From Clostridium sp. (GTDB lineage: Bacteria; Bacillota; Clostridia; Clostridiales; Clostridiaceae), in contig NZ_JAGHFX010000028.1 in NCBI RefSeq assembly GCF_017888565.1, positions 1-64,000 of the forward strand: 64,000 nucleotides of DNA, read 5' to 3'. The notes below the pieces were generated by a model. That model was not told the origin of the DNA, did no database searches, and saw only the letters and a program-made list of their open reading frames with translations. Made by a program: the position numbers and the translations under genes. Of this stretch, positions 43,288-52,872 are shown one piece after another. Position 1 is the first letter of the stretch. Each line of letters opens with the position of its first letter.

Positions 43288-45087
43288 GTGGACTTAAATA
43301 AAAATAATAAGGTGGAAAGTTTTACAGTAAAAAATAGAATAAATAATGAGAAACTATATCCCGCTTTAAGAAATACAAAAGAAGGCGGAATTTATGGATA
43401 TATAGATAGTAGGGGAACGTTTGATATTGAGCCGACTTATTCAAGTGCATATGATTTTAATAGTAGTGGATTAGCTATAGTAGGATTAGGAGAAAAAGTT
43501 GGAGCAATTAATAAAAATGGCGAATTTATATTAAAGCCGATTTTTGATAGTATTAGAGAGTTTAAAGAAAATAGAGCGATTTGGGTATTTGGTGATTATA
43601 TGGGAGTTATTAATGAAAAGGGGAATGTTATAACAAATAAAAGATATAACTTTATAAGTGATTATAGCGAAGGGAGAGCTGTTGTTGGATTTAGTAATAA
43701 TAACGGTAGCTACAGATATGGATATATTGATTTAGAAGGATATGATATAATTCCACCAATATATTTAGAAGCTAATAGTTTTGATGAAGGAGTGGCTTTA
43801 GTTAAATTTAATGAAAATGAATATAGGTTAATCAATCCTTATGGACAAGTTGTAAATACTTATACCTATAACTATGTATCTCAATATGGAGATGGATTAA
43901 TGGTATTTGGAAATTCATTTGAAGGGCCATTAGGTTATATAAATATTGATGGAGAAGTAGTTATTAAGCCAAGGTTTAGATCAGCGCAAGGATTTAGAGA
44001 TGATGTAGCAGTAGTTAGTGAGTCAGATAGCTTCCAAGGGCCATATGGACTTATTGATAAAACTGGCAAATATGTATATGAACCTGATTTTAGTGATATT
44101 AAGATTTTAGGAGAAGGTAGGGTAGCTTTAGGTATTCCAATAGGAGATGGAGATTTAAAACTTAGGAGTATATATGCAATAGGAGATACAAGTGGAAATA
44201 GATTAACAGACTTTAGTTATTTAGTAGTTGGTTATTATACCAATGGATTAGCATATGCATCAGATAAAACGGATACTTTTTTTATCGATTTATCTGGAAA
44301 TCGAAATGGAGATTTACCTAAAGTTAGCGGAAGTGGTGAATTATCAATAAAGAATGGATTAGTTTATGCTAATATAGATTATTCACCATACTATTTGGAT
44401 AATCTCGGTAATGTAATCTATAAACCAAATGATATTATATATCTTGATAATAGTTATAGTATATCAAAGCTAAAATATAAGCCTAATATTAGCTACCTAA
44501 TATATATACCTGAAGTACAAGGAATAAAAGACAAAAGCGTAGAAATTGAAATTAATAATAAATTAAAGGCTTTATCTTATTTTAATCCTGATGAAGAAAC
44601 CGGAACTGAAAATAACTTAGTTATTACAGAAAATGATGTTCTTAACTATGATTATTATAGTGATTTTAATATAAAATACTTCAACAATAATTTATTAGTT
44701 TTAGAAATTAACGGTTATTATTACCCTCTAGGTGCTGCACATGGAATGCCATATAGGAAAACTCTAACTATTGATTTATCGACAGGTAAGTTTTACACAT
44801 TAGGAGATTTATTTATGGGTGGATTTTACTGGGTTGGAGAATTAAATAAGATTATTAGTAATATGATACAAAATGATAAGCAATATGAATATGTATTTAA
44901 AGATCAATTTAAGGGAATAAAAGAAGATCAAGATTTTTATGTTGATAGTAGTAACTTATATATTTATTTTTCACCTTATGAAATTGGTCCATATTCATCG
45001 GGATTCATAACATTTAAAATTCCTTTTTCTGAAATTCAAGGTATGATAAATAAAAATAGTGATTTTTATAAAGCACTACAAGGTTAA
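43288..45087 (+). CDS. WG-repeat protein with DUF3298/DUF4163 C-terminus
   Basis: A 599-residue protein without a signal peptide. Residues about 30-320 hold at least six WG-type repeats (for example YGYIDSRGTFDIEPTYSSA, VGAINKNGEFILKPIFDS, LGYINIDGEVVIKPRFRS), which form a beta-propeller-like surface. The C-terminal 220 residues (YYPLGAAHGMPYRKTLTIDL, IYFSPYEIGPYSSG) match the DUF3298/DUF4163 domain of RsiV/PdaC-type proteins. GTG start with AGGAG seven bases upstream. The combination is known in clostridia but its job is not. Confidence 0.8.
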   Translation: MDLNKNNKVESFTVKNRINNEKLYPALRNTKEGGIYGYIDSRGTFDIEPTYSSAYDFNSSGLAIVGLGEKVGAINKNGEFILKPIFDSIREFKENRAIWVFGDYMGVINEKGNVITNKRYNFISDYSEGRAVVGFSNNNGSYRYGYIDLEGYDIIPPIYLEANSFDEGVALVKFNENEYRLINPYGQVVNTYTYNYVSQYGDGLMVFGNSFEGPLGYINIDGEVVIKPRFRSAQGFRDDVAVVSESDSFQGPYGLIDKTGKYVYEPDFSDIKILGEGRVALGIPIGDGDLKLRSIYAIGDTSGNRLTDFSYLVVGYYTNGLAYASDKTDTFFIDLSGNRNGDLPKVSGSGELSIKNGLVYANIDYSPYYLDNLGNVIYKPNDIIYLDNSYSISKLKYKPNISYLIYIPEVQGIKDKSVEIEINNKLKALSYFNPDEETGTENNLVITENDVLNYDYYSDFNIKYFNNNLLVLEINGYYYPLGAAHGMPYRKTLTIDLSTGKFYTLGDLFMGGFYWVGELNKIISNMIQNDKQYEYVFKDQFKGIKEDQDFYVDSSNLYIYFSPYEIGPYSSGFITFKIPFSEIQGMINKNSDFYKALQG

Positions 45088-45176
45088 GATAAGAACTAGA
45101 GTTTTGTTTTTAAGTTCAATTTAAATGGTGATTTGTATTAAATAACATAGAAGTAATTAATCGTAGAAAACAATAG

Positions 45177-45216
45177 AAATCCTAGTATGTTAAAACAGGC
45201 AATACTAGGATTTTTT
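45177..45216 (+). terminator. Terminator after WG-repeat gene
   Basis: AAATCCTAGTAT (45177-45188) pairs with ATACTAGGATTT (45202-45213), followed by T residues. The rest of the gap to 45568 is AT-rich without a gene. Confidence 0.85.
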
Positions 45217-45568
45217 ATATTAAGAATAATTTCCGAATATATTTAAATTAAAAAACTAAGTTTAGCTAAATATTTAAAGAATAAAAAAATATCTTGAATT
45301 AGATAATGTAATAAATTAAAATATAATGTTAGATATAAATAATAAAATTTATAAATTAATTATAGATTTTTATTATATGAATTATATTTAATGATTTTTG
45401 GGCAACTATATATTATAAAGCTAGTTTAATTGTATAAGTTTATAAGCAAAGGTAGATAAAATGAATACAATGATTTTTGAATTTTTTCAACAAATTATCA
45501 AATTACTTACTAAAAAGTTAAATAAGTGTTAAAAAATCTTTATTTATGGTTAAAAAAAACAATAAATG

Positions 45569-45597
45569 TTGTATGATATGAAAATGTTTAGTATATT
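45569..45597 (+). promoter_or_regulatory. Promoter of Ugp-like operon
   Basis: TTGTAT (45569-45574), 17 bases and TATATT (45592-45597). It lies 55 bases before the first gene. No Pho-type direct repeat was found near it. Confidence 0.5.
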
Positions 45598-45651
45598 ATA
45601 TTTGTACATAAATTAAAATAAAACATAAAAAATAAATGCTAGAGGTGGCGC

Positions 45652-46722
45652 ATGATACATATTGAAAAACTTAAAAAAGTTTATAACAATGGCTATGAAG
45701 CTTTAAAGAGCATCAATCTTGAGATTAACGATGGTGAACTTGTTTGTCTTTTAGGGCCTAGTGGTTGTGGTAAAACAACTATACTTAATTTAATTGCAGG
45801 ACTTTTAGATCCTACTAGTGGAGATATAAAATTTGATGATGAATCTATTATTGGGAAACATCCTAAAGATAGAAATATTGGATTAGTATTTCAAAACTAT
45901 GCATTATATCCACATATGACAGTTTTAGAAAATGTTATGTTCCCTCTTACTGTTGGAAAGAAAAAAAAGACTAAAAGTGAAGCGCTTGAAATAGCTAAAA
46001 AGTATATGAAAATTACAAGCATTGAAGAATTAGCTAACAAAAAGCCAGGCGAAATGTCAGGGGGGCAACAACAAAGAGTTGCTATTACAAGAGCATTAGT
46101 TCAAAATCCTAAAATATTATTATTAGACGAGCCTCTAAGTAATTTAGATGCAAGATTAAGACTGAAAATCAGAGAAGAAATAAGAAGGCTTGTAAAAGAA
46201 ATAGGGATTACTACTATCTTTGTTACCCATGATCAAGAAGAAGCGTTATCTATAAGTGATAGAATAGTATTAATGAACGAAGGTATAGTTCAACAATTTG
46301 ATATACCTCAAAATTTATATTTAGAACCTGCAAATTTATTTGTAGCTAAGTTTATGGGAAATCCTATAATTAATATATTTGAAGCTCAAAAAGAAGGAAA
46401 TATATTAAAGACAAAGGATTTCAATATTGATTTGAATTTATTAAATCAAGATAGAGTTAAGCAAGATTTGAATGAAAAGAAGTATTTTGTGGGAATTAGA
46501 CCAGAATACTTTGAAATAAGTGAAAATCCATTATTTAAAGTTAAAGTTGAATCTGTTGAATTAATAGGAAAAGACTGTATAGTAAACTTCAATGTCAATG
46601 ATATAAATGCAAAATCAATTACTGATATAAGCAATAAGGTTCTTGAAGGTGACGAATTAGCATTAGATATTGATTATAATGGAATCTACATATTCCAAGA
46701 GAATGGAGTTAGAGTGTACTAA
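45652..46722 (+). CDS. ABC importer ATP-binding protein (UgpC/MalK type)
   Basis: A 356-residue ATPase with Walker A GPSGCGKTT, signature MSGGQQQRVAITRALVQNP, Walker B LLLDEPLSNLD and a C-terminal OB/TOBE domain (about 235-355), the CUT1 layout of UgpC and MalK. AGAGGTGG precedes the ATG. It is the first gene of a six-gene operon and overlaps the next by one base. Confidence 0.88.
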   Translation: MIHIEKLKKVYNNGYEALKSINLEINDGELVCLLGPSGCGKTTILNLIAGLLDPTSGDIKFDDESIIGKHPKDRNIGLVFQNYALYPHMTVLENVMFPLTVGKKKKTKSEALEIAKKYMKITSIEELANKKPGEMSGGQQQRVAITRALVQNPKILLLDEPLSNLDARLRLKIREEIRRLVKEIGITTIFVTHDQEEALSISDRIVLMNEGIVQQFDIPQNLYLEPANLFVAKFMGNPIINIFEAQKEGNILKTKDFNIDLNLLNQDRVKQDLNEKKYFVGIRPEYFEISENPLFKVKVESVELIGKDCIVNFNVNDINAKSITDISNKVLEGDELALDIDYNGIYIFQENGVRVY

Positions 46723-47603
46723 TGAGAAAGTTGAAGTATAGAGCAGAAAATTCACCACAAGCATGGTTATTTCTTTTACCTGCTTTAATAATAGTTGGGA
46801 TATTTAACGTTTTACCATTAATCAGAACATTTATTATGTCTTTTCAAAAGGGAACTTTAAATAATTTAGTGTCAAATGGATTTAAAAATTATGAGATTGT
46901 TTTAACAGATCCAAAGTTTCATACAGCATTAGGTAATACTGCTATTTATGCTTTTGTTGTTGTGCCTGTTGGACTAATTATTTCAATGTTTATTGCAATT
47001 ACAATTTATGAAAGAATTAAATATAAAGACATTTTTGAAACTATATTTTTTATACCTTATTTAACAAGTGTAATTGCCGTTGGTATAGTTTTTAGATTTT
47101 TATTAAACGGTGAGTATGGATTTGTAAATTATATACTAGGATTCTTTAATGTTGGACCAATAAATTTTTTAGATAATCCTAATATGAGTATGATAACACT
47201 GGTTATATTTGGTATATGGTCAGTTCTTGCATTTAATATAATTATATTACTTTCAGGATTAAGAAATGTTGATGAAAATTATTATAAAGTTGCAGATATG
47301 TTTGGAGCAACAAAGGTTGAACAATTTTTTAGAATAACATTACCTCAAATGATACCAATAATTACGTTTTTGTTGATGGTTAATTTTATTAGTGCATTTA
47401 AGGTTTATGCACAAGTATTTGCAATATTCAATGGAAAAGCTGGTATTGCAGATAGTGCTACTACAGCAGTGTTCTACATATTTAATAAGTTCTATGTTGA
47501 AAACCGTTATGGACAAGGGATGGCAGCTGCAGTTATCTTATTTGGTTTAATTTTAATTTTCACATTAATTCAAAATCGTATATTAAAAAGATTATCTAAG
47601 TAG
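46722..47603 (+). CDS. ABC importer permease (UgpA type)
   Basis: A 293-residue permease with six membrane helices and an EAA loop (ADMFGATKVEQFFRITLPQM). It starts PQAWLFLLPALIIVGIFNVL, the standard CUT1 N-terminus. The ATG overlaps the ATPase stop (TAATG). It pairs with the next permease to form the membrane channel. Confidence 0.9.
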   Translation: MRKLKYRAENSPQAWLFLLPALIIVGIFNVLPLIRTFIMSFQKGTLNNLVSNGFKNYEIVLTDPKFHTALGNTAIYAFVVVPVGLIISMFIAITIYERIKYKDIFETIFFIPYLTSVIAVGIVFRFLLNGEYGFVNYILGFFNVGPINFLDNPNMSMITLVIFGIWSVLAFNIIILLSGLRNVDENYYKVADMFGATKVEQFFRITLPQMIPIITFLLMVNFISAFKVYAQVFAIFNGKAGIADSATTAVFYIFNKFYVENRYGQGMAAAVILFGLILIFTLIQNRILKRLSK

Positions 47604-47611
47604 GTGAAGTG

Positions 47612-48430
47612 ATGAAAAAAGTTAATTTAGTTCTATCAAAGACATTTATCGTTATTATGGCGTTGATTACACTATTTCCTTTTGTATATATGATTTTATC
47701 AAGTTTAATGACATACCAAGAGGCAACTAGTATACCACCAACGTTAATTCCGGATAAGTTCCAATGGGAAAACTTTGCTTTAGCAATGGAACAAGCTCCT
47801 TTTGTTAGATATTTCTTTAATACAATTTTAGTTTCTGGAATATCAACAATCGGAACAATAGTAACTTCAATATTAGCAGGATTTGCTTTAGTAAAATTAG
47901 AGTTCAAATATAAAAATGCTTTAGTAATGGTTATGGCTGCTTTACTAATGGTACCGTATGAAGTTACTGTTTTTACAAATTATCAAACAATTGCACAGCT
48001 TGGATTACTAGATACATATACAGCGTTAATAGTTCCATCATTAGCAAGTGTGTTTTATATATTCTATTTAAAAGAATACTTAACAAGCATTCCTATTTCT
48101 TATTATAAGGCTGCAAAGGTTGATGGCTGTAGTGATTTAGAATTTGTTAATAGAATTTTAATTCCCTTAGCAAAGCCAGCTTTATTTACAATGGGTATAT
48201 TAAGCTTTATTAATGGATGGAATTCATTCTTATGGCCAATACTAGTAACAAATAGTAAAGAAATGAGATTGCTAAGTAATGGATTAAGTTCCTTTGCTAC
48301 TGAAAGTGGTTCAAATGTTCATTTACAAATGGCTGCATCAACAATTGCTATAGTTCCAATTTTAATTTTATATTTAATCTTTAGAAAGCAAATCATAAGA
48401 GGAGTTGTTAAGAGTGGCGTTAAAGGATAA
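47612..48430 (+). CDS. ABC importer permease (UgpE type)
   Basis: A 272-residue permease with six helices and the EAA loop AAKVDGCSDLEFVNRILIPLAKPAL. ATG 47612 is preceded by AGGTG; the GTG three bases before it is less well placed. The CDS overlaps the next gene by 17 bases, so downstream translation is coupled. Confidence 0.9.
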   Translation: MKKVNLVLSKTFIVIMALITLFPFVYMILSSLMTYQEATSIPPTLIPDKFQWENFALAMEQAPFVRYFFNTILVSGISTIGTIVTSILAGFALVKLEFKYKNALVMVMAALLMVPYEVTVFTNYQTIAQLGLLDTYTALIVPSLASVFYIFYLKEYLTSIPISYYKAAKVDGCSDLEFVNRILIPLAKPALFTMGILSFINGWNSFLWPILVTNSKEMRLLSNGLSSFATESGSNVHLQMAASTIAIVPILILYLIFRKQIIRGVVKSGVKG

Positions 48431-49709
48431 AAAAACGAAGATTACGTTTCACAATGGTATTTTAACTATTGGAGGAACAATAATAGAAATAGTGTATGAA
48501 GATAGTCACATATTCTTTGATTTTGGGAGCGAGTATGATCCAAAATCACCTGTACAACCAACTAATTTACAAGAATTGTTAGATGAGAATTTAGTTCCAT
48601 ATTTAAATAATATGTATGATCCTAAAATTCCACTAAAAGGGTATGAATCAAAAGAAGATAACTTTAAAAATACAGCAGTATTTTTATCACATGTGCATTT
48701 AGATCATTCAAAAATAGTAAATTATTTAAATCCAGAGATACCTCTATATACATTAGAAGGTACTAAATCTTTATTAAATACTCTAAATATAAATAATGAT
48801 TTCCTTTTCCCTCTTCATGAGAGTAACGGAAAAAATACAAGAGATATAGTTGGAGTTAAAGAAAATGAAGTTATAGAAATTGGCAAAATAAAAGTTAAAG
48901 TAATGCCAGTAGATCATGATGCTTATGGAGCATGTGGTTTATTAATTGAAACTCCTGATTTAGTAATATCTTATACAGGAGATATAAGACTTCACGGATA
49001 TAGAAAAGAAGCTACATTAAATTTCTGTAAGGAAAGTGAAAATTGTGATGTTCTATTAATAGAAGGTGTAAGTGTTTCTTTCCAAGATTTTGATGATGAT
49101 GTTAGCGATAAAGAAATAACAAATGAGCCAGAATTAATAGAAAAGATAAATGAAATTGTTAATAATAATCCTAACAAGCAAATAACATTCAATTACTATA
49201 TTTCTAATATAGAAAGAATTTTAAACATAATAAAAACTAATTCAAGAAAAGTTGTGTTAGATGCATATTATTCTTATGTACTAAAGGAAGCAACTGGATA
49301 TGAATCTTATTATTATCAATTAGATAATGGAGATTATGGATTAGATGGAAATCTTAAAATTGAATTTGAAGATTTATTAAATGATGAAGGTAGCTTTTTC
49401 TGGCAATTAGACAAACTTGCCATTGAACATATGGATAAATTAAAAGAAGATGGAATCTATATTCACTCAAATGCAGTACCATTAGGTGAATTTGATCCTG
49501 CATACACACCATTTGTAAACAAATTTGAAGAAATGAATATTAAATTTGAAAGAGTTTCATGTAGTGGGCATGCTCATCCTTATGATTTAATCAAGATAAT
49601 TAACTTAATTAAACCTAAGTTATTAGTTCCAATTCATTCATATCGTCCTGAAAAACTTTATAATGAATCTGGAGATAGACTATTACCAGAGAAAAAACAA
49701 ACAATCTAA
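48414..49709 (+). CDS. Metallo-beta-lactamase-fold hydrolase, beta-CASP-like
   Basis: A 431-residue cytosolic protein with the metal motifs HVHLDH (near 85), the DHDAYGACG histidine, TGDIRLHG with the bridging Asp, SCSGHAHPYD and PIHSYRPE. This resembles the RNase J/beta-CASP subgroup, which acts on RNA or phosphodiester bonds. It is unusual in a transporter operon. GTG start 48414 has GAGGAG nine bases upstream; an earlier TTG abuts that site. The substrate is unknown. A nuclease- or phosphodiesterase-type role is inference. Confidence 0.75.
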   Translation: MALKDKKTKITFHNGILTIGGTIIEIVYEDSHIFFDFGSEYDPKSPVQPTNLQELLDENLVPYLNNMYDPKIPLKGYESKEDNFKNTAVFLSHVHLDHSKIVNYLNPEIPLYTLEGTKSLLNTLNINNDFLFPLHESNGKNTRDIVGVKENEVIEIGKIKVKVMPVDHDAYGACGLLIETPDLVISYTGDIRLHGYRKEATLNFCKESENCDVLLIEGVSVSFQDFDDDVSDKEITNEPELIEKINEIVNNNPNKQITFNYYISNIERILNIIKTNSRKVVLDAYYSYVLKEATGYESYYYQLDNGDYGLDGNLKIEFEDLLNDEGSFFWQLDKLAIEHMDKLKEDGIYIHSNAVPLGEFDPAYTPFVNKFEEMNIKFERVSCSGHAHPYDLIKIINLIKPKLLVPIHSYRPEKLYNESGDRLLPEKKQTI

Positions 49710-49727
49710 AATAATGGAGGGTAAAAA

Positions 49728-50984
49728 ATGAAATTCAAAAAATTATTAGCGTTAGCCCTATCAGTAGGATTATTAACAGGATGTTCTACTAAAGGTGCTG
49801 AATCAAAAAATGAGGACATAGTAACAGAAATAACTAATCCAGTAGAAATAACATTCTGGCATGCTATGAGTGGGGATTTAGAAAAGTCTCTACAAAAATT
49901 AACAGATGAGTTTACTACTCAAAATCCTAATATCAAGGTAACTTTACAAAATCAATCAAGTTATCCAGACTTACAACAAAAAATAACTGCAACTGTTGCA
50001 AGTCCAAAGGATTTACCAACACTTACACAAGCATATCCTGACTGGATGTTTAATCCTATACAAGATGGGTTAGTTACTGACTTAACTCCATACATAGAAA
50101 ATGAAACTCTTAAGTTTGATAATTATGATGATATATTACCAAGTCTTAGAGAAGCAGCAAAAATAGATGGAAAGATATATGGAATGCCATTTAATAAGTC
50201 AACAGAAGTTATTTGGTATAACAAAACATTGTTTGATGAATTAAATTTAACACCTCCAACAAATTATGATGAACTTGTAAAAGTTGCAAAAGAAATAAAA
50301 GATAAAAAAGGTATTCCAGGAGCTGGATTTGATTCATTAAATACTTATTATACTACTTTCTTAAAGTCAGAAGGCCAAACTTTTGATAATAACTTTGATG
50401 TTACAAGCGATGCATCAGTTAAAGCAGTTAATTATTACTTAGAAGGTGTAAAAGAAGGATACTTTAGAATAGCTGGAACAGATAAATATTTATCAGGACC
50501 ATTTGCAAATGAAACTGTAGGTATGTATGTTGGTTCAAATGCAGGTGAAAACTTCGTTAAACAAGGTGTTGGTGATAAGTTTAAAGTAGGTGCTGCACCA
50601 TATCCAACAAATGCATCACTTCAACAAGGTACTGATTTATATGTATTCTCAAGTGCTACAGCAGAACAAAAAACTGCTGCATATGAATTCTTAAAGTTCT
50701 TAACTAGCAAAGAAAAACAAATTCAATGGGCTTCTGAAACTGGATATATGCCAATAAGACAAAGTGCTATTGAATCAGAAGAATATAAAAACTCTGGAAG
50801 CTTAATAGCTCCAATATTAGCAGATGCAACTAAAAACTTATATACAAACCCTGTAATAAGTGGTGCTGATGCTGCATATCGTGAAGCTGGTACAATTTTA
50901 GAGTCAGTATTAGCTGATACTACAATAGATGTAACTAAAAAGCTAGAAGAGTTTAAATCAACTTTAAATTCAATTTGGGAGTAA
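49728..50984 (+). CDS. ABC importer substrate-binding lipoprotein (UgpB type)
   Basis: A 418-residue lipoprotein with signal peptide and lipobox LLTGC (Cys about 20). The family 1 binding fold shows as EITFWHAMSGDLEKSLQKLTDEF, ITATVASPKDLPTLTQAYPDW and FNKSTEVIWYNKTLFDELNL. The FWHAMSG motif is shared with glycerol-3-phosphate/glycerophosphodiester binding proteins (UgpB). AATGGAGGG precedes the ATG. Confidence 0.88.
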   Translation: MKFKKLLALALSVGLLTGCSTKGAESKNEDIVTEITNPVEITFWHAMSGDLEKSLQKLTDEFTTQNPNIKVTLQNQSSYPDLQQKITATVASPKDLPTLTQAYPDWMFNPIQDGLVTDLTPYIENETLKFDNYDDILPSLREAAKIDGKIYGMPFNKSTEVIWYNKTLFDELNLTPPTNYDELVKVAKEIKDKKGIPGAGFDSLNTYYTTFLKSEGQTFDNNFDVTSDASVKAVNYYLEGVKEGYFRIAGTDKYLSGPFANETVGMYVGSNAGENFVKQGVGDKFKVGAAPYPTNASLQQGTDLYVFSSATAEQKTAAYEFLKFLTSKEKQIQWASETGYMPIRQSAIESEEYKNSGSLIAPILADATKNLYTNPVISGADAAYREAGTILESVLADTTIDVTKKLEEFKSTLNSIWE

Positions 50985-51030
50985 TATAATATTATTTCTA
51001 TAGAAATGGAGCTGTCTAAAGGCAGCTCCA

Positions 51031-51136
51031 AATTAAAATGTAGAATAATACGTTCGTGATTATTAAATTTACATATGCATAAAACTCCGTAAGGAGTTTT
51101 TTCTTTAATTTTAAATTCTACATTATTAATTTTACA
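51031..51136. repeat. Palindromic element with nested terminator
   Basis: AAATTAAAATGTAGAATAAT on the left pairs with the right side (about 51105-51136). In the middle AAAACTCC (51081-51088) and GGAGTTTTTT (51093-51102) form a terminator. A separate small hairpin GGAGCTG/CAGCTCC lies at 51009-51029. The element lies inside the operon, between the binding protein and phosphoesterase genes, and may reduce expression of the latter. Confidence 0.65.
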
Positions 51137-51164
51137 TTGTGCGATAGCATATCAAGGAGGAACT

Positions 51165-52679
51165 ATGAAATTAGTTATTTATCAAACAAGTGATTTACAT
51201 GGGTTCGTATATCCAACTAATTATGTAACTGAAAAATCTCTTGGAATATTAAAAATAGGAACTTATATTTTAAAGGATGAAAAGAACTATGATGCATCTT
51301 TAAAGATAGATTGTGGAGATTTAATTCAAGGATCAGCTTTAACTCATTATCTATCTAAGCAAAATTTGAATACTAATCCAATTACAGAACTTTTAGAGGA
51401 TATAGGATATAATGCATATACTTTAGGAAATCATGAATTTAATTATGGATTAGATTATTTAAATACTGCCTATAAAATAGTTTCTGATAAGATAGTAAAT
51501 TCAAATATTAAAGGTTTAGCATTTAATAGCAAACCTTATAGAATTTTTGACTTTAATGGGTTTAAGATAGGATGTATAGGATTTACAACTTCATTTATAC
51601 CAAATTGGGAACAAGAAAAGAATATAGAAAACTTAGAATTCTTAGATCCAGTTAAGGTCTATGGACAATATGAAAAGGAATTGAAAGAAAAGTCTGATAT
51701 GATAATAGTTTGTTACCATGGAGGCTTTGAAAAGAGTTTAGATGGAAATAATACTCCTACAGAAAAATTAACAAAAGAAAATCAAGCTAGTGAGTTATTA
51801 GAAACCTATGATTCTATAGATATAGTTTTAAGCGGGCATCAACATAGATCTTTTATAACAAAAGTAAATGGAGTAATATGCACACAACCTATGCATAATG
51901 GTCAAAATTTTACAAAGATAGTTATAGACACAGAGACTAAAGAAGCAAGTTATGAATTAATAGATGTATCAAAACTAGATGGTGAAATTAATGCTGATTT
52001 AGAAAAGAGATTTACTAATTTAAATGAAGAATTACAAGAGTATTTAGATAGGGAAATAGGATATTTTAAAAATGATATAATTTTAGATGATATATTTATT
52101 GCAAGACTTAAGGGACATCCTTTTATAAACTTCTTACATGAAGTTCAATTAAGTATTTCTAATGCGGACTTCTCAGCTTTATCATTATTTGATACTGCTA
52201 TTGGGTTTAAGAAAAATGTTTCAATTAGAGATGTACTAATTAATTATCCATATCCAAATACATTAAAGGTACTTAAAGTTAAAGGCAGTAAAATTAAAGA
52301 AGCAATTGAAAAGAGTGCCACATATTTTGTTTTAGAAAATAATGAAGTTAAAATTAATAAGGAGTTCTTAGTACCAAAGGTACAGAACTATAATTATGAT
52401 ACCTTTGCAGGTTTAACTTATGAAATAGATTTAAATAAAGATTTTGGAAATCGTGTTATTTCAATGAAAAAGGATGGAGAAAAACTAGATTTAAATAAAG
52501 ATTACACAATAGTTTTAAATAATTATCGTGCAAGTAATACAGCTATTTATCCAGCCTATGAAAATGCGGAAGTTGTTAAGGAAATAAATATGGATATGAG
52601 TGAGCTTATAATAGATTATTTCCAAAGAAATCATGAAGTAGACGTTCCGTCTGGTAGCAGTTATATAATTAAATATTAA
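51165..52679 (+). CDS. Cytosolic 5'-nucleotidase/UshA-like metallophosphoesterase
   Basis: A 504-residue enzyme with the metallophosphoesterase motifs SDLHG, DCGD, TLGNHEFNYG, CYHGG and SGHQH, and a C-terminal 5'-nucleotidase domain (about 320-500; TFAGLTYEID, NYRASNTAIYP). It has no signal peptide or wall anchor, unlike most UshA/YfkN proteins, so it probably acts inside the cell on what the importer brings in, such as nucleotides, cyclic phosphodiesters or other organophosphates. AAGGAGGA precedes the ATG. A terminator follows. Confidence 0.85.
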   Translation: MKLVIYQTSDLHGFVYPTNYVTEKSLGILKIGTYILKDEKNYDASLKIDCGDLIQGSALTHYLSKQNLNTNPITELLEDIGYNAYTLGNHEFNYGLDYLNTAYKIVSDKIVNSNIKGLAFNSKPYRIFDFNGFKIGCIGFTTSFIPNWEQEKNIENLEFLDPVKVYGQYEKELKEKSDMIIVCYHGGFEKSLDGNNTPTEKLTKENQASELLETYDSIDIVLSGHQHRSFITKVNGVICTQPMHNGQNFTKIVIDTETKEASYELIDVSKLDGEINADLEKRFTNLNEELQEYLDREIGYFKNDIILDDIFIARLKGHPFINFLHEVQLSISNADFSALSLFDTAIGFKKNVSIRDVLINYPYPNTLKVLKVKGSKIKEAIEKSATYFVLENNEVKINKEFLVPKVQNYNYDTFAGLTYEIDLNKDFGNRVISMKKDGEKLDLNKDYTIVLNNYRASNTAIYPAYENAEVVKEINMDMSELIIDYFQRNHEVDVPSGSSYIIKY

Positions 52680-52691
52680 TATATTATTTAG

Positions 52692-52734
52692 AGTTCAAGG
52701 GTATTATAAAATTATAATATCCTTGAACTTTTTT
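52692..52734 (+). terminator. Terminator of Ugp-like operon
   Basis: AGTTCAAGGGTATTATAA (52692-52709) pairs with TTATAATATCCTTGAACT (52712-52729), followed by T residues. Confidence 0.85.
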
Positions 52735-52872
52735 GAAATTAAAATATAGGAATTATTTTTTATAATATCAAATAATAAAGCTTATCAAGATTTATGAAAA
52801 TAACAAGGAGAATATGATCTAACAAGTTAATACCGAAGAAAATCAAGATTAATATAATTTAATACGAAAAAT

